Origin: Ahaetulla prasina
Taxonomy: Eukaryota; Chordata; Lepidosauria; Squamata; Colubridae
Length of the DNA stretch: 64,000 nt
Assembly: GCF_028640845.1 (NCBI RefSeq)
Contig: NC_080539.1
Location: 364,809,016-364,873,015, forward strand
Reading direction: 5' to 3'
Shown here: positions 1 to 10,886 of the stretch, one piece after another
How positions within the stretch are numbered: the first letter of the stretch is position 1
Layout: the number at the start of each line of letters is the position of its first letter
Position numbers and translations under genes: made by a program
The notes under the pieces: model-generated
Told to the model about the DNA's origin: nothing
What the model saw: the letters and a program-made list of their open reading frames with translations, nothing else
The model's database searches: none

Positions 1-102
1 TGCCACAACAACAACAAAACCACCAACAACAAATGCAACAACGAATGCTACCTTTATTTCCCATCTAGAGAATGACGATAATTGCTTGATTAACCCAACA
101 CA

Positions 103-466
103 AGGGGACACGGTGGCTCAGGGGCTAAGACAGCTGAGCTTGTTGACTGAAAGGTCGGCAGTTCGGCGGTTCGAATCCCTAGTGCTGCCGTGTAACGGGG
201 TGAGCTCCCGTTACTAGTCCCAGCTTCTGCCAACCTAGCAGTTTCGAAAGCACGTAAAAATGCAAGTAGAAAAAATAGGAATCACCTTTGGTGGGAAGTT
301 AACAGCGTTCCGTGTTGACTTTGGCATTGAGTCATGCCGGCCACATGACCATGGAGACATCTTCGGACAGCGCTGGCTCTTCGGCTTTGAAACGGAGATG
401 AGCACCGCCCCCTAGAGTCGGGAACGACTAGCATGTATGTGCGAGGGGAACCTTTACCTTTACCTT
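103..466 (+). repeat. Sauria SINE, near full length
   Basis: Begins with the tRNA-like head ggggacacggtggctcag, has a pol III B box (GGTTCGAATCC, 168-178) and ends in CCTTTACCTTTACC repeats, as in the Sauria SINE family that is mobilised by Bov-B LINEs. A 13-bp direct repeat, ttaacccaacaca, flanks it (90-102 and 466-478), so the copy looks fairly recent. The first 50 bases of the window are (CAA)n-rich low-complexity DNA. Confidence 0.9.
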
Positions 467-552
467 TAACCCAACACAGAATTGCAATCTCTCTGCCTGT
501 TTTTCTTCGGTGTGGCACTTGGGACGTCTGCTTCTGTAGTAAAAGCACTATC

Positions 553-712
553 CAGGTAGTCCTCAACTTACGAATAGAATTTCTGTTGCTAAGGGAGACA
601 GTTATTAAGTCAGTTTTAACCACCTTTCTTCCCAATGTTGTTAAGGGAATCACTGCAGTTCTTAAGTTAGTAACATGGACTTTACTTTGGTTCTCAAATC
701 TAACTTAAACCA
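553..712 (+). repeat. TA-MITE fragment
   Basis: Starts with caggtagtcctcaactta and continues with the family's gttaagt/cactgcagtt blocks, but breaks off without the far inverted terminus. About 300 bases of unrecognised AT-rich DNA follow (713-1015). Confidence 0.65.
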
Positions 713-1015
713 GATTTGCGAAGGCACAAAACTGGAGGAATTGGGGCCATGGAAAAAAAGGGAATTCCTTCAGAGAAAAAGGACTGCAAGGCCAAACAAC
801 TGCTTCATTTTTTATTCATTGAATTTATCCAATTTCAAGGCTGCCCAGCTTCTTAATAACTCTGGGCAGCTTACCAATACAAAAGAAGAAAAATAAATAA
901 ATAAATCGGAATAAAAAGAGGTCCTCACCGACCTGGAGTTCGACACTTCCACGTCAAAAGGCAAAATTACTCGAGGGAAAGCTGCACGGCCCTTTTAGCC
1001 CAAGGCCTAGCTAGC

Positions 1016-1150
1016 CAGAGGTGAGGAATTACAAGACCTTTATGGTTTGTGGACTTCAACTCCCAGAATTCCTGAGCCGGCACGGCTGGCTCGGAGATTC
1101 TGGGAGTTGAAGTCCACAAGTCATAAAGGGGCCATAGTTCCCCACCTCTG
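1016..1150. mobile_element. palindromic hAT MITE
   Basis: A 135-bp inverted repeat: tggacttcaactcccagaat on one arm and its reverse complement on the other, with termini CAGAGGTG and CACCTCTG. It matches the copy at 1239 in length and core. No clean 8-bp target duplication is seen. Confidence 0.7.
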
Positions 1151-1238
1151 GCCTAGGAGAACAACCAGGCTTTTAAACAATTTCTCAAACATCACAAAGA
1201 TGGAAGCCACACTAATCTCAGGCAGTGTTATTCCAGAG

Positions 1239-1373
1239 CAGGGGTCTCCAACTTTGGCAACTTTAAGACTTGTGGACTTCAACTCCCAGAATTCCTGAGC
1301 CAGCATGGCTGGCTCGGAGATTCTGGGAGTTGAAGTCTACAAGTCTTAAAATTGCCAAGGTTGGAGACCCCTG
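1239..1373. mobile_element. palindromic hAT MITE with 8-bp TSD
   Basis: Termini CAGGGGTCTCCAA and TTGGAGACCCCTG enclose a near-perfect hairpin with tggacttcaactcccagaat arms. A perfect 8-bp duplication ttccagag lies at 1231-1238 and 1374-1381, the hAT superfamily signature. At 135 bp it has no coding capacity. Confidence 0.9.
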
Positions 1374-1936
1374 TTCCAGAGGGCAGGTGCTGCCCCAGGC
1401 TAAGCGCATTCCAGTTGCCCAGAATGGAGCCAGCCCTGAGCTGGCTTTCTCCCGAGGACATCAGACTCAATCAGGCTGTAAATCTTTACAAGACACAGTT
1501 CCTGTTTCCGCCTTATTGTTCATATCAAGTGATTTCAGCAGCAGAGACAAAGACAGCAGATTTATGTCCCAAGAGGGAGAGAAAGAGAAGGCGATTGCGA
1601 GTGGAGTTCGGGTGGAGGGGTGAGGGGGGGAGGATGTGATGTTGTCATAAAATACAAGCAGTGGCAACTGAAGTGTGATGGAGAATCGGAGGCAGACAAG
1701 TGTCCTGACTAGGAAATGAGTAATAGCATCCTGTACTAGATGGTGTCTTATACCATCAATGTTTTTGTGGTTGTTACCTTCATTGTAAAAGATGCTCCCA
1801 TGTGTTCAAAAACCATCCTCTGGATCTGACTTTTTTTTTTTTTTGCCTGGGGCATTTCCTGATGTAGCTTCAGATTTTAAAGGCAACCAAGGCATTGTTG
1901 GAACTAATGGCACACAAAGATTTTCCTTCTCTTATT
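1374..1936. other. unrecognised stretch
   Basis: About 560 bases with no repeat family or exon I could identify. It holds a T homopolymer near 1833-1846. The open frames here are short and lack splice or protein-family signals. Confidence 0.5.
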
Positions 1937-2262
1937 TCTCCTCCTCCTCTTCTTCTTCCTCCTCCTCCTCTTAGATCTCTTTCTCCTTTTTCTCAGCTTC
2001 TTCCTTCTCCTTCTCTTTCTCTTCTTTTTTGCTTTTCCTCACTTTATGACCAGCCTTCTTCTTCTTCTTCTTCTTCTTCTTCTTCTTCTTCTTCTTCTTC
2101 TTCTTCTTCTTCTTCTTCTTCTTCTTCTTCTTCTTCTTCCTTCTTTGCCTTCTCTTCTTTCTCCTCCTTCTCTTCCTCCTTCTCCTTTTCCTTCTTTCTC
2201 CTTCTCCTGTTCCCTTCCTTCCTTCTCCTTCTCCTTCCCCTTCCCTTTTTCTTTCTACTTTT
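1937..2262. repeat. pyrimidine tract with (CTT)n microsatellite
   Basis: A roughly 325-bp polypyrimidine run containing an uninterrupted (CTT)n of about 28 units at 2055-2139. It translates as poly-Ser, poly-Leu or poly-Lys in the various frames, which explains the long frames here. Such a tract could form triplex (H) DNA. Confidence 0.95.
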
Positions 2263-2493
2263 CCTCCTTCTACATTCTCATTCAATTTGATGAAAGAGTC
2301 TTGTATTCCAAATGGCTATCAAAAGAAAAGAAAACTTTAGAGAATCTAACAACCTGATGTGACCAGGCTTTGTAGATGGATAGCCTGCGTTTCAATGGTT
2401 TACAGCCTCCCTGGCTTTCCATACTTTCATTCAATACAAGGGGAGAGAAAGGTAGTCCTCAACTTACAACCATTCGCTTAGTGACCATTTGAA

Positions 2494-2750
2494 GGGCCGT
2501 GATAGCTCAGGCTGTTAAGAAGCCTGTTATTAGAACACAGTAGCCTGCAATTACTGCAGGTTCAAGCCCGGCCCAAGGTTGACTCAGCCTTCCATCCTTT
2601 ATAAGGTAGGTAAAATGAGGACCCAGATTGTTGGGGGGGCAATAAGTTGACTTTGTAAATATACAAATAGAATGAGACTATTGCCTTATACACTGTAAGC
2701 CGCCCTGAGTCTTCGGAGAAGGGCGGGATATAAATGTAAACCAAAAAAAA
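2494..2750 (+). repeat. SINE-2, inserted in a TA-MITE
   Basis: tRNA-like head (gtgatagctcag, B box ggttcaagccc), body with ccttccatcctttataaggt, and the gggcgggatataaat end with an A tail. On both sides lie parts of one TA-MITE (aggtagtcctcaacttacaa at 2450-2493; ttacaaagacattgaaaaaa after 2751), so the SINE came second. Confidence 0.85.
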
Positions 2751-2785
2751 CAGTTACAAAGACATTGAAAAAAGTGACTTATGTG

Positions 2786-3060
2786 TAGTGGTGGGATTCA
2801 AATAATTTAACAACTGGTTCTCTGCCCTAATGACCGGTTGGGTGGGCGTGGCCAGGGTGAGTGTGGCCATGGGGTGTGACAGGCAGCACTTTGCCTCCTG
2901 CACACACCCCAGGGAGCAAAAACAGGCCATGGGGGAGGGGGGACACGCCACACACCCCTGCACCCTGTTTTGGGCCTAGGAGACCTCCCTGAAGCCTCCT
3001 GTGAGTGAAAACGGGCTGCAGGGGGCACTGCACCTCCCCACGCCCCATTTTGGGCCTCCC
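2786..3060 (+). repeat. hAT MITE (gtggtgggattcaaat type), truncated
   Basis: The 5' half matches the complete copy at 8992-9299: gtggtgggattcaaataatt, then gtgggcgtggcc and a GC-rich core. The distal terminus is missing. No TSD can be assigned. Confidence 0.7.
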
Positions 3061-3308
3061 TGATGTCAGCATTCCAGAATAAAAAAACCCAACTCCAAGT
3101 AAAAACTCTGAAGCAAGCATCTTTCAAAGTTCTATTTACTAGGATAGGTAAACTGGCACATCTGGGAAAACCTGAATCTGAGAGGTCCGGGTTTTCCCCC
3201 AGTAAATCAAAACCCCCAAAACTACCCCCTCACTCCGCAGTCAATCACATGCTCCAATCGCCAACTCTCCCATCTCGAGGCAGCACTCCGACCCCCTCCA
3301 CTTAACTC

Positions 3309-3474
3309 ATGTTAAGTGATTCACTTAACAACCCGCAGTGATTCACTTAGTTACTGTGGTAAAAAAAAAAAAGGTTGTAAAATGCAATGCAATTCACTTA
3401 ACAACTGTCATGCTTACTAGCAATGGAAATGTTGACCTCAATTGTGGTTGTAAGTTAAGGACTACCTGTGTCAG
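3309..3474 (+). repeat. TA-MITE 3' fragment
   Basis: Ends in gttgtaagttaaggactacctg, the distal inverted terminus of the family. An (A)12 run interrupts it. Confidence 0.7.
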
Positions 3475-3557
3475 GCCTTGGGATTGCATGATTGAATGTG
3501 AACCTGTGGAGGCAATGGAGGGATTCCTGGCGGCACAGAGCTTTCCCAAGAAGCTTT

Positions 3558-3820
3558 AATAGCAATAGTAATAGCACTTAGACTTAAATACTGCTTTACT
3601 GTGCTTTACAGCCCACTCTAAGCAGTTTACAGAGTCAGCATATTGCCCCCAACAATCTCGATCCTCATATTACCGACCTTGGAAGGATGGAAGGCTGAGT
3701 CAACCTTGAGCTGGTGAGAATTGAACTGCCGAACTGCTGGCAGCTGGCATCAAACTACTGGCAGTTGGCAGATGCTGCATTGGCCTTGCAATACTGCATT
3801 CTAACCACTACATCACTACT
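3558..3820 (-). repeat. SINE-3
   Basis: Reverse orientation: agcaatagtaatagcactta tail, cagtgctttacagccc-like body, ggaaggatggaaggctgagt, then the tRNA-like head near ctaaccactac. An extra internal duplication of the ctggcag segment is present. Confidence 0.75.
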
Positions 3821-3838
3821 ACTTTTGTCCCCCTAATC

Positions 3839-4314
3839 CAGCGATTCTCAACCTGTGGGTTGTGACCCCGTTGGGGGTCGAATGACAATTTGCCAGGGGT
3901 CGCCTAAGACCATCGGAAATATGGGAAGTATACTTGAGAGTCGAAGAATCGCGCTCCAATGGTTGATTCCACAAGCCAGCTGCTGCAGGCTCTTCAAATC
4001 GCTAGCCGAATTCAGCTTCAGGCGCGATGAATTAAAAAAGAGAGAATCTTTGCTCTGATGTCTCCCTCTCAAGCCAGCTGCAATCACTCCCAATCGCTAG
4101 CCTAATCTGGCTTCAGGCACGATAAACTTAATAGGGGAGGAGTCTCCGCTTTAATGCCTCCGTCCTCAAGGCAATCGCAAGCAGTTCAGATCGCTAGCCA
4201 ATACGGCTTCAGGCGCGATAAATTCAAAACGAAAATAATTTTACAGTTGGGGTCGCCACATTGTGGAGAATTGTATTAAAGGGGTCGCAGCACTATAAAG
4301 GTTGAGAACCACTG
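3839..4314 (+). mobile_element. hAT element (gattctcaacctgtgg type) with TSD
   Basis: 476-bp element with termini CAGCGATTCTCAACC and GGTTGAGAACCACTG and a perfect 8-bp duplication ccctaatc at 3831-3838 and 4315-4322. It has no transposase frame. A second copy in reverse lies at 50458-50963. Confidence 0.9.
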
Positions 4315-4329
4315 CCCTAATCCTTTCCT

Positions 4330-4572
4330 TAGCAATAGCAATAGCATTTAGACTTATATACCGCTTCACAGTGCTTTACAGCCCTCTCTAAGCAGTTTAC
4401 AGAGTCAACATATGGCCCCCAACAATCTGGGTCCTCATTTTACCCATCTCGGAAGGATGGAAGGCTGAGTCAACCTTGAGCCGGTGAGAATTGAACTGCC
4501 GAACTGCTTGCAGCCGGCAGTCAGCAGAAGTAGCCTGCAGTACTGTTGTCCAACCACTGCGCCATAACTCAA
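4330..4572 (-). repeat. SINE-3
   Basis: agcaatagcaatagcatt tail, ccgcttcacagtgctttaca body, aaggatggaaggctgagt, and a head ending near ccaaccactgcgcc. Confidence 0.8.
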
Positions 4573-4673
4573 TCACAGAGTTGCAACTGCCACCTTAATT
4601 TTTTAACCCCTTCTTTGGCATGCTCCCCTGGAAAAGCCTTGTCCATGGCACTGAAGCTTGTTGGCCTGTGTAC

Positions 4674-5064
4674 TATTGATAGTCCTCAAATTACAACAGT
4701 TCATTTAGCGGCTGTTCAAAGTTACAACAGCACTGAAAAAAATGACTTGTGACTGTTTTTCACACTTTACGACCGTTTCAGCATCTCCTTGGTCACATGA
4801 TCAGAATTCAAGTGCTTGGCATATTTATGACGGTTGCCCTTCCTGGGTTCATGGATCCCCTTTTGCGACCTTCTGACAAGCAAAGTCAATGGGGAAGCCA
4901 GATTCATTTAACAACCGCCTTACTAACTTAACAACAGAAGTGATTCACTTAACCCACGGTGGCGAGAATGGTTGTAAAAAGGGGCAAAGCTCATTTAACA
5001 ACTGTCTCGCTTAGCAATGGAAATGTTGGGCTCAATTGTGGTTGTAAGTCAAGACCTTCCTGTA
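4674..5064 (+). repeat. TA-MITE, near full length
   Basis: Runs from tgatagtcctcaaattacaa to gttgtaagtcaagaccttcct, with the canonical order cactgaaaaaaatgactt, tgatcagaattcaagtgctt, cttctgacaagcaaagtcaa. Both termini are diverged. Confidence 0.75.
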
Positions 5065-5898
5065 GTTCCTCAGCTACAGCAAAAGAAAAAAAAATCACAC
5101 CTGATTCTCGACATCCCTTGGCTGAAGACACACAGTTCCTGTTACACACGGAGTTTCTTTTCCGATTGACTGCTTTCAGGTTTCACCCCGACATGCACAT
5201 ATGTGACTCCTGCTTTGCCAGCCACCCTCCGAAGAGCGTGAAAATTTTTAATTGGACTGTCTTCTCCCTCAGCCCATCACCTTTTCTCTCCTGGAGTTGA
5301 TTTCCGAATCTGGAGCTGTCATATCAACAAGGCTCACCTTCCCTTCTGGATGCAAACCAAGGAACAATTATCGGAGTTGACAGATGAGAAGAGTCGCAAC
5401 CATCTGCCCTTTGGCCCCTTCAAATCAACCATCACTTCTCAGCCATCTGGAAGGAGTTCCCCAGCCTCCTTACCTTGGTACCCGCCTCCCCACCCAAATG
5501 GTGTGAAAGATTTCATCTGTTTCAAACCTATTTTGTTTAGAACCACATCAAATGAGCCATACACACCACACCATCCATGTCGGCCTCCTGTCTCTCTGAC
5601 CAAAACTTTGCAGCCAGAAATTCCACCAGGAAATGATGAAGGCTAACTGGTGTTTCCCGTGGAAGAAAAATCTGGTCCTGTTCCAAAGCAGGAAAAAGGA
5701 TGCTGTAGAAATGAACTGGAGGCAGGCTGCATTTTTTGGTGCGGGGGAAAGGAGGTCTCTGTTTATTTGGTAGCCAGAAACTGCAGTGAACAGCAGCATG
5801 CTTCTGGGGTGGCTGACAAAATAGGGTTGAGAATAGGTGGGCTTTTATACATTCATTGGGGCTTTGTGATTAAGATGCCTGTTCCTCTGCAAGAATAT
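5065..5898. other. unrecognised stretch
   Basis: About 830 bases with no recognised repeat. It contains a 98-codon open frame (5350-5646) and a 140-codon one overlapping the next element. Neither shows a domain, a family match known to me, or convincing splice sites, so no gene is called. Confidence 0.5.
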
Positions 5899-5906
5899 GT
5901 CCTTTA

Positions 5907-6209
5907 CCGGTTGAAATCTACTTACCTTCCACACCGGCTCGAGAGTGTATACGCCCCACGCGTGCGCAAGCGAAGCAGGTGCTTGCACGTGCATCACACT
6001 CATGCACAGACCTTCTGTGCATATGCAAAACCTTCTGCGCATGCACAGAAGGTAAAAAACACCAGGAAGTAACCTTCTGTGCATGCACAGAAGGTTAAAA
6101 CCAGGAAGTAATGACACCCGGGCGGGTGGGCTACCGGATCGCCGAACTACTAGCCCCGATCGCTACTGGATCGCACGATCCGGTCCGATCCAGTAGCATT
6201 TCACCCCTG
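5907..6209. mobile_element. hAT MITE (ggttgaaat type) with TSD
   Basis: A 303-bp element ending in gcatttcacccctg and starting ccggttgaaat, with a perfect 8-bp duplication gtccttta at 5899-5906 and 6210-6217. Inside is a GC-rich part with repeated self-complementary blocks (ttctgcgcatgcacagaa) and gatcgg hairpins. Confidence 0.85.
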
Positions 6210-6624
6210 GTCCTTTAATATTTTAACGGCTGTTGCCAGATTCCTCTGGGGTCATAGAGGGGGTCATGCCTGGCTCTACAGGCAAAAGGGGAAATGCAAA
6301 TCCTAGGTTTGCCTGAGCTAATCTTGTCAGCTTTGGCTCCTTGCCTCTTGTGTTGCTTGTTCGGAGTTTCTGGCTGCTCTTGGCTTATGAATAGAGTGAC
6401 CCAGTCTTTCTGAATGGGGTACAAAATCTCCGTTCCTAAAGACCAGCATCTTCATGCTTCTGCTTGAGGCTGTTTTCCTATAGCAGGAAGACTGGGGCTG
6501 CTTTCGGCCTTCAAGAAGATGCCCCTCCTCTTTTCCTTTAAGGAAAATGTTCTATTCTGCCTCTTTTTAATATTAAGAATAAAGAATATTTTATTCTGGG
6601 GATGGGGTGGTATTTCCTACAATA
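6210..6624. other. unrecognised stretch
   Basis: No repeat family, exon or RNA gene identified. Confidence 0.5.
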
Positions 6625-6632
6625 GGTATTCC

Positions 6633-6769
6633 CAGTGGTGGGATTCAAATAATTTAACAACCAGTTCTCTGCCCTAATGATTTCTTTCAACAACCAGTTT
6701 GCCAAACTGCTCAGAAAGTTAACAACCGGTTCTCCTGAAGTGGTGCGAACTGGCTGAATCCCACCACTG
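6633..6769. mobile_element. hAT MITE (gtggtgggattcaaat type) with TSD
   Basis: 137-bp element, termini CAGTGGTGGGATTCAAAT and TGAATCCCACCACTG, with a perfect 8-bp duplication ggtattcc at 6625-6632 and 6770-6777. It is an internally deleted relative of the copies at 2786 and 8992. Confidence 0.9.
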
Positions 6770-6795
6770 GGTATTCCTCAACCTATGACCACAAT

Positions 6796-7030
6796 TAGAA
6801 TAGAGTAGAATTCTTTATTGGCCAAGTGTGATTGGACACACAAGGAATTTGTCTTCGGTGCATAAGCTCTCAGTGTACATAAAAGATATGTGATCCATCA
6901 TGATCATAGTCACCATAAATACATTCATCATGAATCATAAGATACAACACTAAGTGATAGTCATAGGATATGATAAATAAGCAATCAAAATCATACTAGG
7001 AAAGTAAATAACACAATATAAATCGTAAAA
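6796..7030 (-). repeat. L3-type LINE 3' end
   Basis: Reverse copy of the LINE tail: agaatagagtagaattcttt, then ttggccaagtgtgattggac and acacaaggaatttgtctt, followed by 3' UTR sequence. Confidence 0.8.
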
Positions 7031-7039
7031 ATACAAGCA

Positions 7040-7280
7040 ACAAGGTTATGGCCCTCCCGAGCTCCATTTTTGCTGGCAGAGGGTTGCAGGAGGCCATCGC
7101 AGCCGAAAATGGAGCTCAGGAGCTCATTTGCACTGGCAGAGTGCTCAGACCACCACATGCGCCCCCCCGACATGAGTGACATCAAACTGGCCATGCCCGC
7201 CCTGGCCATGCCTGCCCTGGCCCCCAAAGTCAAACACAACCCTTATGTGGCCCTCAATGAAATTGAGTTTGACATCCCTG
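7040..7280 (+). repeat. hAT fragment (ggggtgtcaaactc type)
   Basis: Contains ggcagagggttgcaggaggc and ends ttgagtttgacatccctg, the distal part of the hAT family seen whole at 56728-57009. The 5' end is missing. Confidence 0.7.
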
Positions 7281-7391
7281 GTCTACAGAAATATTGGGCT
7301 CAATTGTGGCCATAATTTGAGGATTATCCTGTTATCTGAGTGGCTAGGATTCAGAACTGGGCTGCCTCTGAACAGGAATCCGCCACACCTC

Positions 7392-7697
7392 TGTATTTAC
7401 ACCAGAGCAACTAGACACAAGAACAGTTTCTTCCCGAACACCATCATTCCCTCAACACTGTCAAACTAGTTACTAAATCTGCACTACTATTAATCTTCTC
7501 ATCGTTCCCATCACCCATCTCCTTCCACTTATGACTGTATGACTGTAACTTTGTTGCTGGTATCCTTACAATTTTTATTGATATTGATCATTTCCTGATT
7601 GCTTATTTGTACCCTATGACTATCATTAAGTGTTGTACCTTAGAATTCTTGATGAAGGTATCTTTTCTTTTATGTACACTGAGAGCATATGCACCAA
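7392..7697 (+). repeat. L3-type LINE 3' UTR fragment
   Basis: Matches the end of the L3 frame (ctagacacaagaacagtttc) and its 3' UTR to ctgagagcatatgcaccaa, then joins directly to a second copy. Confidence 0.8.
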
Positions 7698-8236
7698 ACC
7701 CAACAAGAAAAACACAGACTTCAGAGGATAATTAGAACTGCAGAAAAAATAATTGCTACCAACCTGCCTTCCATTGAGGACCTGTATACTGCACAAATCA
7801 AGAAGAGGGCCGTGAAAATATTTACAGACCCCTCGCATCCTGGACATAAACTGTTTCAACTCCTACCCTCAAAACGACGCTATAGAGCACTGCACACCAG
7901 AACAACTAGACACAAGAACAGTTTTTTCCCGAAGGCCATCACTCTGCTAAATAAATAATTCCATCAACACTGTCAAACTATGTACTGAATCTGCACTACT
8001 ATTAATCGTCTCATAGTTCCCATCACCAATCTCTTTCCACTTATGACTGTATGACTATAACTTGTTGCTGGCAATCCTTATGATTTATATTGATATATTG
8101 ACCATCAATTGTGTTGTAAATGTTGTACCTTGATGAACGTATCTTTTCTTTTATGTACACTGAGAGCATATGCACCAAGACAAATTCCTTGTGTGTCCAA
8201 TCACACTTGGCCAATAAAAAATTCTATTCTATTTTA
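7698..8236 (+). pseudogene. L3-type LINE, ORF2 C-terminus and 3' end
   Basis: Encodes the C-terminal tail of a CR1/L3-type LINE polyprotein: the frame reads RLQRIIRTAEKI, then LPSIEDLYTA, KIFTDPSHPGHKLFQLLPSK and KNSFFPKAITLLN before a stop near 7956. The 3' UTR follows, ending in cacacttggccaataaaaa and a short (ATTCT)n tail. The copy lacks the endonuclease and catalytic reverse transcriptase parts. The same family recurs at 23617 (reverse), 38330 (reverse, longest) and 43165. Confidence 0.85.
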
Positions 8237-8983
8237 TTCTCTTTTAAAAAAATCTCCAAAAGCTTTCCAGGAGGTCCACCTATTTTAATGACCCGATTTT
8301 GACAGTGCAGAACTTTCAAGTATCTCTGAGCAGCAGCCAGTCCCAGCAGGGAGAGCTGGTCTCTATTCTTTCCTGAGGAGGATCATGTGAAGCCTTCCTT
8401 TTCCTCCGTTTTGCATTGATACACTCAGTTCAGCAGGGTGAAAGGAGGGCCCTCGTACATGGAAATAATTTTTAATTAAGAATTTTATTAAGAATTATAC
8501 ATGAGGATAAAAAAAAATGCAAACAGGAAAAAAAGGCAAAAAGAAAAAGAGGATGTGAAAAAGGAAACGAAAGAAGAAAAAAAAGGAAGAGAGAAGAGGG
8601 GGGTGAAGCGTAACCTCTCTCTTCATCCCAGCCAGCAAGGAAAAAAACAGTTTTAATTGCTTATCGCCATCTCTAAATAAAACATAACCTCTCTCTCCTC
8701 CCTCATCTCTTAGATAAGGAAGACAAAACCAAAATGCTACGTCAATCAAACCTTGCCAGCCAGAGCCCAGTAAGGGCAACTGCAGAATGATTTTCTTCAT
8801 AATCTCTCTTCTACCCAATAGTTGCTCTCTTATGCATGGACAGCATTTTAAAGGATGACAAATTGTATCTGCTCTCATTCCAAAATTAATACCGGTATTG
8901 AGGCACAAGTGAACCTGCACCAACATAGTCCTCAACTTATGTCCACAATTGGGAACACAAGTCCTGCGGTTAAGCAATGGAGC
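8237..8983. other. unrecognised stretch with purine-rich tract
   Basis: 8470-8640 is A/G-rich on the plus strand and gives a long low-complexity reverse frame. The remainder shows no identified repeat except a short TA-MITE scrap near 8925-8980 (tagtcctcaactta). Confidence 0.5.
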
Positions 8984-8991
8984 CCCTCCAT

Positions 8992-9299
8992 CAGTGGTGG
9001 GATTCAAATAATTGAACAACCGGTTCTCTACCCTAATGACCGGCGGGGTGGGCGTGGCCATGGTGGGTGTGGCCACAGAGTATGACAGGCAGCACTCGGC
9101 CTCCTGCACCCCACTGGGAGCAAAAATGGACTGTTGAGGGGGGGGGGATGCATCACACACATCCTGCCCCCCATTTTGGGCCTAGAAGGCCTCCCTGCAG
9201 CCTCCTGGGAGCAAAAATGAGGCTCGCGGGGAGGGGAGGGGAGGGGCCAGCCAACAATTTAACTACCAGTTTGCTTGAACTGGCTGAATCCCACCACTG
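8992..9299. mobile_element. hAT MITE (gtggtgggattcaaat type) with TSD
   Basis: 308-bp element, termini CAGTGGTGGGATTCAAAT and TGAATCCCACCACTG, with a perfect 8-bp duplication ccctccat at 8984-8991 and 9300-9307. The core is GC-rich (gggtgggcgtggcc). Confidence 0.9.
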
Positions 9300-9342
9300 C
9301 CCTCCATGAGGGAGATGGATAGTTATTAAGTTTGAGATAGCC

Positions 9343-9500
9343 ATATCAATAGCAATTAGATTTATATACCACTTCATAGTGCTTAACAGCGCTCTTCACA
9401 GAGTCAGCCTATTGCCCCCAACAACCTAGTCCTCATTTTACTGACCTAGGAAGGATGGAAGGATGAATCAACCTTGAGCTGGTCAGGATCGAACTCCTAA
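9343..9500 (-). repeat. SINE-3 fragment
   Basis: atcaatagcaattagattta tail and ggaaggatggaagg body; the tRNA-like head is lost. Confidence 0.7.
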
Positions 9501-9524
9501 TTAATATAGCTAATTATATATATA

Positions 9525-9690
9525 ATTAACCAACGGAACAGCGTGCCGTCAGATGTTGTGGGTGCTTCATCACTGGACGTTTTTAAGGAGAGACTGGACA
9601 GTCTGAAATGGTGTAGCATCTCCTGCTTGAGCAGGGGGCTGGACTAGAAGACCTCCAAGGTCCCTTCCAGCTCTATTCTGATTCTGATAT
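9525..9690 (+). repeat. CR1 LINE 3' end
   Basis: Encodes the last residues of CR1 ORF2 (reading VFKERLDS) and the characteristic 3' UTR gagcagggggctggactaga / gacctccaaggtcccttcca. Confidence 0.8.
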
Positions 9691-9692
9691 AG

Positions 9693-10045
9693 CAATTGTT
9701 AAGCGAATTGCACCCAACTTTATGACCTTTTTTTGGCCATGGTTGTTAAGCAAATCATTGCAGTTGTTAAGTAAATCATGCAATCATTAAGCAAATCTGG
9801 CTTTCTGCATTGATTTTGTTGGTCGGAAGCCCGCTGGGGAGGTCGCAAATGGTGATCATATGACCCTGGGACCCTGGAACCATATAAATAACACGCTGGT
9901 TGCCAAGTGCTTGAGTTTTGATCATGTGACTAGGGAATACTGCAATGGTCACAAGTGTGAGGACAGGTCGTAAGACTTTTTTTTCACACCGTAACTTCCA
10001 ACGTTCTCTAAATGAACAATGGTAAATCAAGGAGTATCTGTATCG
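9693..10045 (-). repeat. TA-MITE, one end diverged
   Basis: Reverse-ordered blocks: gttaagcgaattgca, gttaagtaaatcatgc, ggtcgcaaatggtgatcata, then aaatcaaggagtatctgta at the far terminus. Confidence 0.7.
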
Positions 10046-10715
10046 CATTATAGCCTCTGTAATAACGTTCCTCCCAGCTACCCAGCCAGTCACTGCTTCC
10101 TTGCGTCTCTGATTTTTGTTCTATTTTGTTTTTCTTGCCTGGCTGACATTCAGCATTCTGTCACTAATGAGCATTCTCTATTCTTACTGTTGTTCGGAGA
10201 AGGGTGTTATTCTTATTACTATTATTACATTGCTATTATTATAATATTTCTGCAAATCTTAGGTTTTTCCGGAGCATGTCAATAACTCCCTCTTATTTCT
10301 CAGCAGACAGATTTCTGATTACCCCAGACATGTCAGCGTGCGCTAGCTGGATTTATTATTAAAAGGAGTGAAAACAGAACACGGTGCATTTCCAGAAAAA
10401 TAAAAGAACAGAACAGCAAACCCGTTTGCTTTGATTCTGGGGCCATAAAGCTCAAAAGAGCTAAAACTGTTGCAAAGAAAAGCAACAGAGAACAGCCAGC
10501 TAGAACAGGGCATCCATGTTCAGATAAGAACAGCAAACTGTGGGTTAAATTTATGGCTACAGTTAGGGATTAAATTAAAAGTAGGGAGTAAATTGTGGTC
10601 AAATGTAGGGTTTGGTGTCAGTCAGCCCTATATATTTCCACTGAAGGGATACAGCTAATCCCCGACTTATGACTGCTCACTTAATATCCATTTGAAGTTA
10701 CAATGGACTTACTAC
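10046..10715. other. unrecognised stretch
   Basis: No family or exon recognised; short ATT runs near 10210-10245. A small TA-MITE scrap (ccccgacttatgactgctca) lies near 10660. Confidence 0.5.
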
Positions 10716-10886
10716 TAGAATAGAATAATAGAGCTGGAAGGGACCTTGGAGGTCTTCTAGTCCAACCCCCCTGCTCAAGCAGGAACCCTAAACCATTCCA
10801 GACAAATGGCTGTCCAATCTCTTCTTAAAAACTTCTACAACTTCTGGAGGCAAGTCGTCCCACTGATTAATTGTTCTCACTGTCAG
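10716..10886 (-). repeat. CR1 LINE fragment
   Basis: Reverse CR1 3' end: gggaccttggaggtcttcta, gctcaagcagg, ctgtccaatctcttcttaaa. It stops at ttgttctcactgtcag, within ORF2. Confidence 0.8.

Noticed and set aside
1895..2290. Long Ser-, Leu- or Lys-rich frames
   Set aside because: Translation of a polypyrimidine/(CTT)n tract; low complexity without start context or splice evidence.
5350..5646. 98-codon frame as a gene
   Set aside because: Proline/serine-rich, no known domain, no splice signals or conservation evidence available.
8495..9160. 221-codon reverse frame
   Set aside because: Spans a purine tract and a hAT MITE; composition and content are repeat-derived.
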